Assembly (NCBI GenBank): GCA_018333475.1
Contig: JAGXTH010000087.1
Span: 1-32,692 of the forward strand
DNA: 32,692 bases
Direction of reading: 5' to 3'
Source: Simkania sp.
Lineage (GTDB): Bacteria > Chlamydiota > Chlamydiia > Chlamydiales > Rhabdochlamydiaceae
The notes beneath the pieces were generated by a model that saw only the letters and a program-made list of their open reading frames with translations, searched no databases and was not told the origin of the DNA. Below, piece after piece: positions 24,820 to 32,632 of this stretch (position 1 is the first letter of the stretch; every line of letters starts with the position of its first letter). The translations under genes were made by a program, and so were the position numbers.

Positions 24820-25732
24820 AATGATTCTCCTCTTCAGTGGATAAAAGAGCCGTTCGATTTCCCTTTTTTTTAGCAAATTCTAAAGCTCGGTTTGCGCTTT
24901 CGAAAAGACGTTCAAAAAGGGATTTTTCTGTAAGCAGTGGATGAGCACTGTCTTCATAGTGGACAAGGCCGACAGAAAACGTCAGACGTAGAGCCTCTCC
25001 ACCAATGGAAAATGGGTATTCTCCAAGGTCTTGTCGGATAGCCTCTGCCATGGCCTTTCCTGCAGCTCCTGAAGTTTTCGGTAGAAGAATAAGAAAGGAT
25101 CCATTTTTTTGCATAAAAAGCATATCTGAAGGACGCAATAGCTTTTGGATCATTGCGTGTATTAATTTAAGCAATTTATGCGTAGCGGTTTTTCCTTTTT
25201 TTTCAACAAGATGCTGTAGTTGGTCCTCTTCCAAAAGCAATAGACATACGGGAAGTCCCAATTTTTTTGTTTTTAAGAGCTCGCTAGAGAAGAGGCCCGA
25301 GGTGTAGTTATGTGATTTTTTAGTGATAGGCAGGGTTTGTTTTGGGCGAAGCTGTGCCATTTTTTTTTGCGTGCGCCTAGAAGCTAATGCCACGCTTAAT
25401 CTTTGATGTATTTCAAGAGATTCTAGAGGTTCATTGAGAAAATCGGTATATCCAGCCTTTAAAGCCTTTTGCGTATAAACTTTTTTCAGACTTGTAGTGA
25501 TCAGTAGCATCGGAATGTTTTTAAATGCAGGAAGCTTACGTACTGTCATGGCTAAAGAAAAAGGATCCGGTTCATGGAGGTGTTCATCTACAATAATAAG
25601 GTCGACTTCGTTTGATTGTAAAACATCTAGACTTTCTTCTCGACTATTTGCGAACAGTAAATAACAGTCTTTTTTTAAGTCTTTTTTTAAAAAAGCAATA
25701 ATCATTCTATTAGTGCTGATGATCAAAACCAT
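24803..25732 (-). CDS. Receiver-domain protein with degenerate GGDEF domain
   Basis: About 309 residues from ATG 25732, where MVLIISTNRM gives the usual first strand of a receiver domain. The frame opens up to 25789, but that ATG lies in the arm of miniature element D. Residues about 1-120 form a CheY-like fold: VDLIIVDEHLHEPDPF supplies the phospho-acceptor Asp, and NEPLES stands where the conserved Lys-Pro is expected, so Lys is missing. Residues about 155-305 look like a diguanylate-cyclase fold (CLLLLEEDQL, FLILLPKTSG, LTFSVGLVHYED), but the GGDEF signature reads KNGSF. Catalysis is therefore unlikely; it may be a PleD-like relic or a binding protein. It is translationally linked to the small secreted protein. 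Confidence 0.7.
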   Translation of the reverse strand: MVLIISTNRMIIAFLKKDLKKDCYLLFANSREESLDVLQSNEVDLIIVDEHLHEPDPFSLAMTVRKLPAFKNIPMLLITTSLKKVYTQKALKAGYTDFLNEPLESLEIHQRLSVALASRRTQKKMAQLRPKQTLPITKKSHNYTSGLFSSELLKTKKLGLPVCLLLLEEDQLQHLVEKKGKTATHKLLKLIHAMIQKLLRPSDMLFMQKNGSFLILLPKTSGAAGKAMAEAIRQDLGEYPFSIGGEALRLTFSVGLVHYEDSAHPLLTEKSLFERLFESANRALEFAKKKGNRTALLSTEEENHYEIII

Positions 25733-25784
25733 CGGCATCTCTATGGGAAACGGCATAGCGTGAGCACAATATAGTTGAGATCCT

Positions 25785-25932
25785 TGCATAACCCAGCACC
25801 TTCGTTAAAAATGCTCGTTTTGCGATCGTTCATTTTTTGCTCGCCCCTATGAAACGTCTCGTATATGTGGGCTCGCTCAAATCCGAAATCTCACTAAAAC
25901 GAACCATTTTTTCAAAGGTGCTGAGTTATGCA
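25785..25932. mobile_element. Miniature inverted-repeat element D (148 bp)
   Basis: Arms of 40 bp (25785-25824 and 25893-25932) face each other and share TGCATAAC, CAGCACCTT, AAAATG and TCGTTTT with about 20% mismatch. The centre (68 bp) has no coding sequence. No clear target duplication is visible. It lies directly upstream of the receiver/GGDEF gene, and its left arm reaches past the longest possible start codon of that gene. Only one copy occurs in the window. Confidence 0.7.
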
Positions 25933-26042
25933 GAAGTCTCTAGTTAGGCAGATGCTACCTTTTAAATAATTCTTTGTCGATTGTGACGAGCGTGAGTTGT
26001 ACACAAAAAACAGATCCTTCCGAAGATTCTGTATGCATGGGT

Positions 26043-26090
26043 AAAAATTATCCTTAAAATCGACGGAGCCTTACCCTCGAAAAGGGTCTA
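26043..26090 (-). repeat. Partial copy of repeat C with hairpin at the mnmG 3' end
   Basis: AAAATCGACG, AGCCTTA and TCGAAA occur in the same order and spacing as at about 7885-7917. On the minus strand ACCCTTTTCGAGGGT forms a hairpin directly after the mnmG stop codon. The repeat may therefore serve as a gene-end signal. Confidence 0.5.
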
Positions 26091-27929
26091 ATCTTTTGTG
26101 TTCGAGCGATAGGCTCTAAGAGCGACCATAAGAATAGATAGGTCCGCTGGAGAAACGCCACTAATACGAGACGCTTGTCCAAGGTGATCTGGCGTAAAAC
26201 GACTTAACTTTTCACGCGCCTCATTACTCAAACCTGTGACAGAAGCATAGTTGAAATTACGAGGGATAAAGATATCATCGATGTTTTCGAGTTTTCGGAT
26301 TTCGTTTTCTTGACGTTGAATATAGCCAGCATATTTAGCATGCAATTCGATTTGTTGGTTGGTTTCTGCGCCAAAGTCAAAGGCAAACTCGGGGAATTCT
26401 CTATGTAAAGTAGCATAATCCATTTCCGGGCGAGATAATAATTGAGATAGGGACACTGTCTTGCCATCATAATGGATAAATTTTTTATTTAAGATCTCAA
26501 GACCTCTATGCATCGCGAGCTTCTTATTCTCAAGCTTTTGATAACGTTTGTGTTCAATGAGACCTAACATATAACCATGATGCCTCAAGCGAAGATCGGC
26601 ATTATCTTGACGGAGCAAGAGACGGTACTCTGCTCTACTTGTGAACATTCGATAGGGTTCATCGAGATCTTTAGAAATCAATTCATCGATCATCACACCG
26701 ATATAAGCTTCTGAACGCTTGAGGGTAAAAGAAGGTTTACCGGCAGCTTTTAGGGCAGCGTTTATACCAGCAATAAGACCTTGGCCGGCAGCTTCTTCAT
26801 AGCCTGTTGTTCCATTGATTTGCCCAGCAAAGAAAAGGCCTTCAGTGAGTTTAGTTTCAAGCGATGAATAGAGCTGACCGCTTTTGACATAGTCATACTC
26901 AATAGCATAAGCGGGTCGCATAATTTCTGCGCGTTCAAGCCCTTTGACGGTTTGAAGCATGTCGAACTGAACGTCAAAAGGTAAAGAGGAGGAGATGCCA
27001 TTGACGTAAATTTCTTCTGTCCCGAGTCCTTCAGGTTCTAAGAAAAGTTGGTGCCGCTCCTTATCGGAAAAACGGACGACTTTATCTTCAATAGAAGGGC
27101 AATAACGAGGCCCTCGACCTGATATTTTTCCAGAATACATAGGCGATCTGGAAAGGTTAGCTAAAATGACCGCTTTGGTAGCTTCATTAGTATACGTGAT
27201 ATGGCAAGGGACTTGGGGCAATCCTGGCCCTTCAGGTTCATCAAAGGAGAAACGTACTCCGAGGTCGCCAGGCTGCTCTTCCATCACAGAAAAATCAACG
27301 CTGCGCCGATGGATACGCGGTGGTGTACCAGTTTTTAATCTGCCGAGTTTGAAGCCGAGGTCTTCTAAGCACTTTGACAATCCTATGGAAGGTTTATCTC
27401 CAGATCGACCTCCTTCATAATGTGTTTCGCCGATGTGCACCATGCCACGCATAAAAGTGCCAGAGGAGATAATTACAGTTGTCCCCTGATAAGCAATGCC
27501 TTCCAAAGTGGTGACGCCGCATACTTTTCCACTCTCTATAAGAAGGGATTCTGTAGTGCCTTGTTTAATAAATAGGTTGGGAGTGTTTTCAAGTCGACGT
27601 TTTACTGCCATTTGATAGGCAAATTTATCTGCCTGTGCACGCGGAGCCCAAACGGCTGGACCTTTAGAGGCATTGAGCATGCGGAACTGAATACCGGTTT
27701 CATCGGCTACCTTGCCCATCATGCCACCTAGGGCATCGATTTCCCGTACGATATGACCTTTGGCTGTCCCTCCAATAGCTGGATTACAACTCATTTTGGC
27801 AATCGTATCGAGGCTCATTGTTAACAAGAGCGTACGTGCACCCATTCGGGCAGCAGCATGCCCGGCCTCACAGCCAGCATGTCCAGCACCGACGACTATA
27901 ACATCATACTGTTCAGGAAATGTCCACAT
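26088..27929 (-). CDS. mnmG: tRNA uridine 5-carboxymethylaminomethyl modification enzyme MnmG
   Basis: 613 residues, normal length. With MnmE it modifies U34 of several tRNAs, using FAD, NADH and methylene-tetrahydrofolate. VGAGHAGCEAGHAAA (about 12-26) is the FAD site. SCNPAIGGTAKGHIVREIDA, GRGPRYCPSIEDKVVRF (with the catalytic Cys) and AGQINGTTGYEEAAGQG are the MnmG family signatures. The C-terminal helical domain that binds MnmE is complete. The start codon has no ribosome-binding site: CCCCCTAT precedes it, and a strong hairpin lies just upstream. It is part of the dnaB-mnmG-lplA order known from Chlamydia. Confidence 0.96.
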   Translation of the reverse strand: MWTFPEQYDVIVVGAGHAGCEAGHAAARMGARTLLLTMSLDTIAKMSCNPAIGGTAKGHIVREIDALGGMMGKVADETGIQFRMLNASKGPAVWAPRAQADKFAYQMAVKRRLENTPNLFIKQGTTESLLIESGKVCGVTTLEGIAYQGTTVIISSGTFMRGMVHIGETHYEGGRSGDKPSIGLSKCLEDLGFKLGRLKTGTPPRIHRRSVDFSVMEEQPGDLGVRFSFDEPEGPGLPQVPCHITYTNEATKAVILANLSRSPMYSGKISGRGPRYCPSIEDKVVRFSDKERHQLFLEPEGLGTEEIYVNGISSSLPFDVQFDMLQTVKGLERAEIMRPAYAIEYDYVKSGQLYSSLETKLTEGLFFAGQINGTTGYEEAAGQGLIAGINAALKAAGKPSFTLKRSEAYIGVMIDELISKDLDEPYRMFTSRAEYRLLLRQDNADLRLRHHGYMLGLIEHKRYQKLENKKLAMHRGLEILNKKFIHYDGKTVSLSQLLSRPEMDYATLHREFPEFAFDFGAETNQQIELHAKYAGYIQRQENEIRKLENIDDIFIPRNFNYASVTGLSNEAREKLSRFTPDHLGQASRISGVSPADLSILMVALRAYRSNTKD

Positions 27930-27936
27930 ATAGGGG

Positions 27937-27965
27937 GACGGACCAACCGATGAAGTTGATCCGTC
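27937..27965 (-). promoter_or_regulatory. Hairpin in the mnmG leader
   Basis: GACGGA (27937-27942) pairs with TCCGTC (27960-27965), and CAAC with GTTG inside, with a single 1x1 mismatch and a 7-base loop. It lies between the small ribosomal-protein stop and the mnmG start, 8 bp from the ATG. No T-run follows, so a translational or processing role is more likely than termination. Confidence 0.4.
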
Positions 27966-27981
27966 AAAGTGTTATAAAGTT

Positions 27982-28071
27982 CTAGCGTTTTTTGTGGCGA
28001 TCACGACGGCTGCGTTTTTTGCGTTTATGCTTTGCGATCTTGTATTTTCGTTTTTTTTTGACTGATGCCAT
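27982..28071 (-). CDS. 29-residue COX24/AURKAIP1-like small ribosomal protein (bS22 type)
   Basis: The minus strand encodes MASVKKKRKYKIAKHKRKKR and then SRRDRHKKR before TAG. More than half of the residues are Lys or Arg. The pattern, with SV near the start followed by KKKR, K-x-KH-K and RR-x-R, matches the COX24_C/AURKAIP1 domain and the actinobacterial ribosomal protein bS22. Proteins of this kind bind rRNA in the small subunit. It is too short for ordinary gene finders. An in-frame ATG 12 bp further upstream would add four residues. It lies 52 bp before mnmG on the same strand. Function is inferred from the pattern only. Confidence 0.78.
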   Translation of the reverse strand: MASVKKKRKYKIAKHKRKKRSRRDRHKKR

Positions 28072-28374
28072 GTCTTGTTCCATTGTTGCAGATGGGCATT
28101 GTAGAAGGATGCGAAGAAAAATTCAACCCGACTTTATCTCTTCGATGGAAATGCAAGGACAAACTGTGAACTTCTGGCAGCAAAATGGATCTCTTTATTA
28201 GAAATAAGGCATTAAAAATGACCAGAGGCAACTTGCGTAACAATAAAATTATTTAAAAACTAATGTGGGGTTTAGAAAAAAATTTCTAATTTTTGGCTAT
28301 CAGCTCACAGAATCAGAAGAAAGAGACTTCTATATGCCGTGCTATGACGGTACAAATTAGGATGGTATGGTTTA
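28072..28374. other. 303-bp gap without a recognisable gene
   Basis: No gene is supported on either strand. An AT-rich hairpin TTAGAAA/TTTCTAA with a 4-base loop (28272-28289) is followed by five T on the plus strand, but no plus-strand gene leads into it. On the minus strand it lies downstream of dnaB without a T-run. Confidence 0.5.
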
Positions 28375-29808
28375 TCATCTGAGGGCTGCGAAGGGATCTT
28401 CCTCAGGTTTGCCACTAGGGGTTGGTAGAGAGGAGTAGTTGGCGAATTGGGCAAATTCTTTGCGGAAGCTTAGCTGAATTGAGCCGATGCCGCCATGGCG
28501 GTTCTTTGCTATGATGAGTTCTGCTTGTCCGGGTTTATCGTAAGGGTCGTAATATTCTCTGCGCATTAAGAACATGACAACGTCAGCATCTTGTTCGATA
28601 GATCCGGACTCTCGTAGATCGCTCATCATGGGACGGTGGCCGGCACGGTCTTCTACTTTACGAGATAGTTGAGAAAGGCAAACAATAGGGATATTGAGTT
28701 CACGCGCGAGATTTTTGAGCATACGTGAAATTTCTGAGATCTCATTTTGTCTATTTTCTGCAGATCTGGAAAAACCAGAGCCAGAGAGAAGTTGTAAGTA
28801 ATCGATAATAAGCAACCCGACGCCAAAAGCTTCTTTCATGCGACGGGCTCGCGCGCGCAGATCGGTGATTTTTAGCCCTGGCTGATCATCAATGACCATG
28901 CTGAATTTTTGCATATGGTTCACTGCGGCAACAATTCTTTGATATTCTAAGCCAGTCAAGGACCCTGTTTTTATTTTGTCGGATTCCACTTCAGATTGCG
29001 AACAAATCAGGCGATGCAAAAGCTGTTCAGAACTCATTTCCAAAGAGAAAACCCCGACAGGCACATTTGACCGAAAGCAAATATTCTCTGCAATATTTAG
29101 GGCAAAAGCAGTTTTTCCCATTGCAGGACGAGCTGCAAGAATCAGTAAATTCGAATTACCAAGACCATTGATGGTTTTATCGAGATCGACAAAATGCGTT
29201 GGGATTCCCGTGATGAGTCCTTCTTGAGGACCTCTCTGCTGATAGAGTTCTTGCCTGTCTTGTAACTCTTTGAGATAGGGTTGTTGCGAAGAGGCCTTGG
29301 ACCCGCTTAATAGATCCGAGATCAAGACCCCAGCACCGGGGTTAGCTACCTGGCCTATGATATAAAATTTTTGCTGAGCCTCATCTAGGGAAGCATGAAC
29401 ATCTTGGGGATCGCCTAGAGCTGCTTTTTCCACTTCTTGAGCAGCAAAGATCATCCTTCGTAAGATAGACTTTGAGCGAACAATGTCTACATATTCATCA
29501 ATATAAGCAGAGGTTCCAACATATTGGGCGAGGCTGGCAACAAAGGCAACACCGCCAATGGACTGCAGCTTATTTTGTCGTTTAAGTTCTTCGCAAACGA
29601 GGTGAACGTCGGCTGGTTTGTCCTGTTTGTATGCAGATTTGAGGATCTGAAAGAGGATTTTATGTTCAGTAAAATAAAAATCACTGTCATCGAGTGTATC
29701 GGCGCCAATATTCAGGCTGTTGATGCTTGTTAACATGGAGCCAAGCACCATCATTTCCGACTCGCGAGAGTGTGGAGGAATAAGAGTCTTTGTTGCAGTA
29801 TCGCTCAC
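28375..29808 (-). CDS. dnaB: Replicative DNA helicase DnaB
   Basis: About 477 residues. The GTG at 29808 is chosen because GAGG stands 5 bp upstream and the protein then starts MSDTATKTLIPPHSRESE, as DnaB proteins do. The open frame runs on to 29934, but that part would translate the tRNA-Ser gene. The N-terminal domain (about 15-120) binds primase. The RecA-like motor has LLILAARPAMGKTAFALN (Walker A, about 195), VGLLIIDYLQLLSG (Walker B), LSQLSRKVEDR, and the arginine-finger region near RESGSIEQDADVVMFL. It forms the hexamer that unwinds DNA at the replication fork. No intein is present. Confidence 0.95.
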   Translation of the reverse strand: MSDTATKTLIPPHSRESEMMVLGSMLTSINSLNIGADTLDDSDFYFTEHKILFQILKSAYKQDKPADVHLVCEELKRQNKLQSIGGVAFVASLAQYVGTSAYIDEYVDIVRSKSILRRMIFAAQEVEKAALGDPQDVHASLDEAQQKFYIIGQVANPGAGVLISDLLSGSKASSQQPYLKELQDRQELYQQRGPQEGLITGIPTHFVDLDKTINGLGNSNLLILAARPAMGKTAFALNIAENICFRSNVPVGVFSLEMSSEQLLHRLICSQSEVESDKIKTGSLTGLEYQRIVAAVNHMQKFSMVIDDQPGLKITDLRARARRMKEAFGVGLLIIDYLQLLSGSGFSRSAENRQNEISEISRMLKNLARELNIPIVCLSQLSRKVEDRAGHRPMMSDLRESGSIEQDADVVMFLMRREYYDPYDKPGQAELIIAKNRHGGIGSIQLSFRKEFAQFANYSSLPTPSGKPEEDPFAALR

Positions 29809-29860
29809 AAATACCTCATATAAAGAACAGGCCTCTCCAAGACTAAGGCCTCTTAAAACA

Positions 29861-29948
29861 CGGAAAGAGAGGGATTTGAACCCTCGGTACCCGAAAAGGG
29901 TACGCGTCCTTAGCAGGGACGTGCCTTCGGCCACTCAGCCATCTTTCC
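29861..29948 (-). tRNA. tRNA-Ser (anticodon GCU)
   Basis: 88 nt. GGAAAGA at the 5' end pairs with TCTTTCC before discriminator G. The anticodon stem CGTCC/GGACG encloses loop CTGCTAA with anticodon GCT. A long class II variable arm (GTACCC/GGGTAC) and a T arm GAGGGTTCAAATCCCTC follow. It reads AGC/AGU codons. The 3' CCA is not encoded. It lies 52 bp upstream of dnaB on the same strand. Confidence 0.97.
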
Positions 29949-30012
29949 ACTTAGGCGAAAGTCTTTTCAATTCAAAAAGCGTAATCTGTCGGGGGTATTT
30001 AGGGCAACGGCC

Positions 30013-30849
30013 TTATTCTATAAAGTAGGTTTGCATAAGACGTTTTCCATTTAGGGCATTCCAGTGACTAGAATGGATGGACCCATCAGGGTTTTGTACA
30101 ATAATGCAATGGACAGGTAAATATAGGTCTGTTGTGCGGCGGATCGTAAAATCTTGACCAAAGGCAGCCTTAGCAAGCCGCTGGATTTGGCCAAGAGAAT
30201 AATGACGAGAAATGCGGTCGGCATGCTGCGTGGCTTGAGTGACAAGGCGTTCCTCAATCTTAGTCTCCGGGTACGTTTTTAAATTAGGGTGTTGCATATG
30301 TAAACGATAGCGATTGCCTGTTTGGACAATCAGTTTTTTTCGACGACAACTTTCAATCCAGCTATCTAATGTCTCATTTTCTACATGTAGAGCTTTAGAG
30401 AGACCTTCGCGATCGCAAGATCCCCCTTTTTTAGCTAGAACATTTAGGATATTAAATTCATGGCGTTCTGCATCTGCATTTAGACAATCACCAAAACCAT
30501 GGGTTTTAAGCCAATTTTTAGTGTCGATCACCATTTCCCCATCAACCAAGTCCCATAGCACGATACCTTCCCTTGTTTCGTCATCAGAGTGGCGATATTT
30601 GATTTCCATGAGGAGGTAGGGATAAAATGTCAGTTTTGGTTCTAGGTATTTATGACGTGCTGTTTTAAGGAGCTCTCGACGGTGTGATTCCATGATTTGC
30701 GGTGCTGTAAAACGGACCTCTAGAGTTCGAAAGGATTGGGTATGTAAAAAATCCTCTACACGATCTCTAAGTTCTGGGCGCGTCGAGCTAAACCACCAGA
30801 AACCATAGATGGCAGCAGCAGCGGTAAAAAGGGTGAGTACAAATCGCAT
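30013..30849 (-). CDS. Membrane-anchored protein, unknown function
   Basis: 278 residues, no family recognised. The N-terminus MRFVLTLFTAAAAIYGFWWF is one hydrophobic anchor or an uncleaved signal. The next part (about 40-110) mixes strands and helices around LLMEIKYRHSDDETREGIVL. Residues about 125-200 (FNILNVLAKKGGSCDREGLS, then LDSWIESCRRKKLIVQTGNR) look like a winged-helix unit. The C-terminal part (about 225-275) ends in VQNPDGSIHSSHWNALNGKR, which resembles a small beta domain. Such a mix suggests a chlamydial conserved protein of the envelope, perhaps facing the cytoplasm. It stands upstream of tRNA-Ser and dnaB on the same strand. Confidence 0.5.
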   Translation of the reverse strand: MRFVLTLFTAAAAIYGFWWFSSTRPELRDRVEDFLHTQSFRTLEVRFTAPQIMESHRRELLKTARHKYLEPKLTFYPYLLMEIKYRHSDDETREGIVLWDLVDGEMVIDTKNWLKTHGFGDCLNADAERHEFNILNVLAKKGGSCDREGLSKALHVENETLDSWIESCRRKKLIVQTGNRYRLHMQHPNLKTYPETKIEERLVTQATQHADRISRHYSLGQIQRLAKAAFGQDFTIRRTTDLYLPVHCIIVQNPDGSIHSSHWNALNGKRLMQTYFIE

Positions 30850-31441
30850 AAGTAATACAGGCTTTCACAAGCTTATATTACGTTCTCGAATTAAATTGCC
30901 AAGGACGTTGCGTAATTATTTTTTAGAGCGAAGAGAGTGTATGTCCAAAGGCATTCAAAAATAGGCCCTAGTTTCACTGATATCCCTATTTTGGAAGCTA
31001 TCTCCATTGCCGTTAACTTGTAGAGGTATTGCTTCGGCATCGGATATAGGTAATTTTTCAGGCCATCTTGCAGACGATCTGAAAAATTACCTGTTCCTGG
31101 GCTTCTTGAAGGTTTAAGTCGTACATGCGTGGCACATTTTTGTGCAACAAACTGAAAACGAGCCGATTGCGAATTTCTTAGGGGTGGTAAGCGTCAAAGT
31201 CTGGAGATAGTCTTTGCATCATACTTAAAGCGAGTCATTTACAAAGTTAATTTTAACCAGGATAGTTATGTGATTTCCTGCAAAGCGTTTTTAATACACT
31301 TATATTAAACAGCTTGCCGTCATTTATAATTCAATTAAATTAGTATATTCAATATTTATATAAATATACAATTTATTTTGCAAATTAATAATTTTGCATG
31401 ATACCATCGTAATATAAACTAATTTATTTTTAGGATAACCA
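30850..31441. other. 590-bp non-coding gap upstream of the Inc-like gene
   Basis: No gene is supported. It holds an 8-bp inverted repeat (AAAATAGG 30958-30965, CCTATTTT 30985-30992), a perfect 14-bp stem (31048-31092) and a very AT-rich end (31300-31430), which suits a promoter region. A palindrome-like TTTGCAAATTA/AATTTTGCA lies at about 31378-31398, near where an operator could be. Clear -35/-10 boxes cannot be named. Confidence 0.5.
31048..31092. repeat. Perfect 14-bp inverted repeat with 17-base loop
   Basis: AGGTAATTTTTCAG (31048-31061) is the exact reverse complement of CTGAAAAATTACCT (31079-31092). The T-rich arm ends before the loop, so it is not a classic terminator on either strand. 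It could be an RNA hairpin or a relic of a mobile element. Confidence 0.6.
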
Positions 31442-32416
31442 ATGTCTATTACACAACGAATTAACTTTGCTACTGATGCGGTAGATGGGGGAATAAACAA
31501 CGCCTTTATGTTTTCTGGCGGCTCGGCTATCGCGGCGACAGTATCGCACGGCACCGTGATAGCCGCAACAGCAAGCATGGCAGCTCCTGTTGTTGTGGCA
31601 ACAGCGACTGTTGCTGGAGCGATGATTGGAACATGGAGGGCCACTACAACTGCGCGTGATATCCACGAAACCCTTCGAGAGAAAAAATTTGCAAACCTTG
31701 GACATCAGGTTCCATTTCTCTTGAGTCATTTAACAAGTATCCCAACCTTCGGGATGATGGGCCTACTAAATCTAGCGCACTTTGTTGCAGCCGTAGCTCC
31801 AGCCAGCACAGCCAATACAACTCTTGCTGTGGGGGCTGGCCTGGTAGCTCCACTGGCACCGTTACTTGGGATTACATTTTCGACACTCATGGGAATCGGC
31901 TCTTCCGTACTTGCAGCAAGAAGTTATACAGCGCGAAGAGCGTTGCTTGCAGGGAGCGCAGACAACATGGACGTTACAAAGATCAAGGAACTCATAAAAA
32001 CGACCCCTTTTGCCTTTAGTGCAAGCCTCCGTAAGGTAGCAGATGAGTTGCCCGCTGACTTCGATCGGTCTAAACTGATTGACGTTGCTAAAAAAGATAA
32101 TGCGAAACAAATCAAAAAATATCTCATTATTACAGCAGTAGCACTCACTATGATTGCGGCATTCGCCCTGATGATTGCATTTCCTCCAGGGATAGCAGCA
32201 GTAGCTATAATTAGCGGAATTCTTTTTATCGCTATAGGAACCACAGGTCTCTATCTAAATCCATTGAGACAAAATGATGAAAAATACGAAGCGAAACTCA
32301 GAGAAGCACTGGCAGCACCCCGGGATGATGCGGTTGAGAACGTGCGTGTTCTCCAAGGGCCCGAGACTGATTCTTTGGCGCTTTTGAGTAACCATTCTAC
32401 AGATGATTACACATAG
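31442..32416 (+). CDS. Hydrophobic protein with bilobed membrane segment, possible inclusion membrane (Inc) protein
   Basis: 324 residues, no named family recognised. AGGA lies 6 bp before the ATG. The N-terminal half is rich in Ala, Gly, Thr and Val and contains several hydrophobic stretches (about 20-65, 98-112, 120-160). A charged part (about 165-225) follows. Then KYLIITAVALTMIAAFALMI and FPPGIAAVAIISGILFIAIG (about 226-268) form two helices with a very short turn, the bilobed pattern that marks chlamydial Inc proteins. The C-terminal 50 residues are soluble and acidic. If Inc-like, it would be secreted by the type III system into the inclusion membrane (inference). It stands alone between long non-coding gaps and next to a mobile repeat. 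Confidence 0.55.
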   Translation: MSITQRINFATDAVDGGINNAFMFSGGSAIAATVSHGTVIAATASMAAPVVVATATVAGAMIGTWRATTTARDIHETLREKKFANLGHQVPFLLSHLTSIPTFGMMGLLNLAHFVAAVAPASTANTTLAVGAGLVAPLAPLLGITFSTLMGIGSSVLAARSYTARRALLAGSADNMDVTKIKELIKTTPFAFSASLRKVADELPADFDRSKLIDVAKKDNAKQIKKYLIITAVALTMIAAFALMIAFPPGIAAVAIISGILFIAIGTTGLYLNPLRQNDEKYEAKLREALAAPRDDAVENVRVLQGPETDSLALLSNHSTDDYT

Positions 32417-32632
32417 AGATTTCCAAAGCGTGCCACCTTGATGGCACCAATACTGTAAGTGATGCTAATTCAGTCGGAACGCCCCCTAGTGAACGTTTAC
32501 GGATGTACTGGATCTGAAATTCGTTAACAGGGCCATGTCATAATTCAGTTGCGCTAATAGATTTATAAAATACTTCTTTTGGGGTTTGATAATGGGTGCC
32601 ACGAATTTAATTGTTATCTTAAAGATTGTTAA

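Noticed and set aside
28025-28243. 72-codon minus-strand frame over the COX24-like gene
   Set aside because: It overlaps the much better supported 29-residue gene in another frame and has no recognisable features.
29809-29934. N-terminal extension of DnaB by 42 residues
   Set aside because: It would translate most of the tRNA-Ser gene; GTG 29808 with GAGG upstream gives a normal DnaB start.
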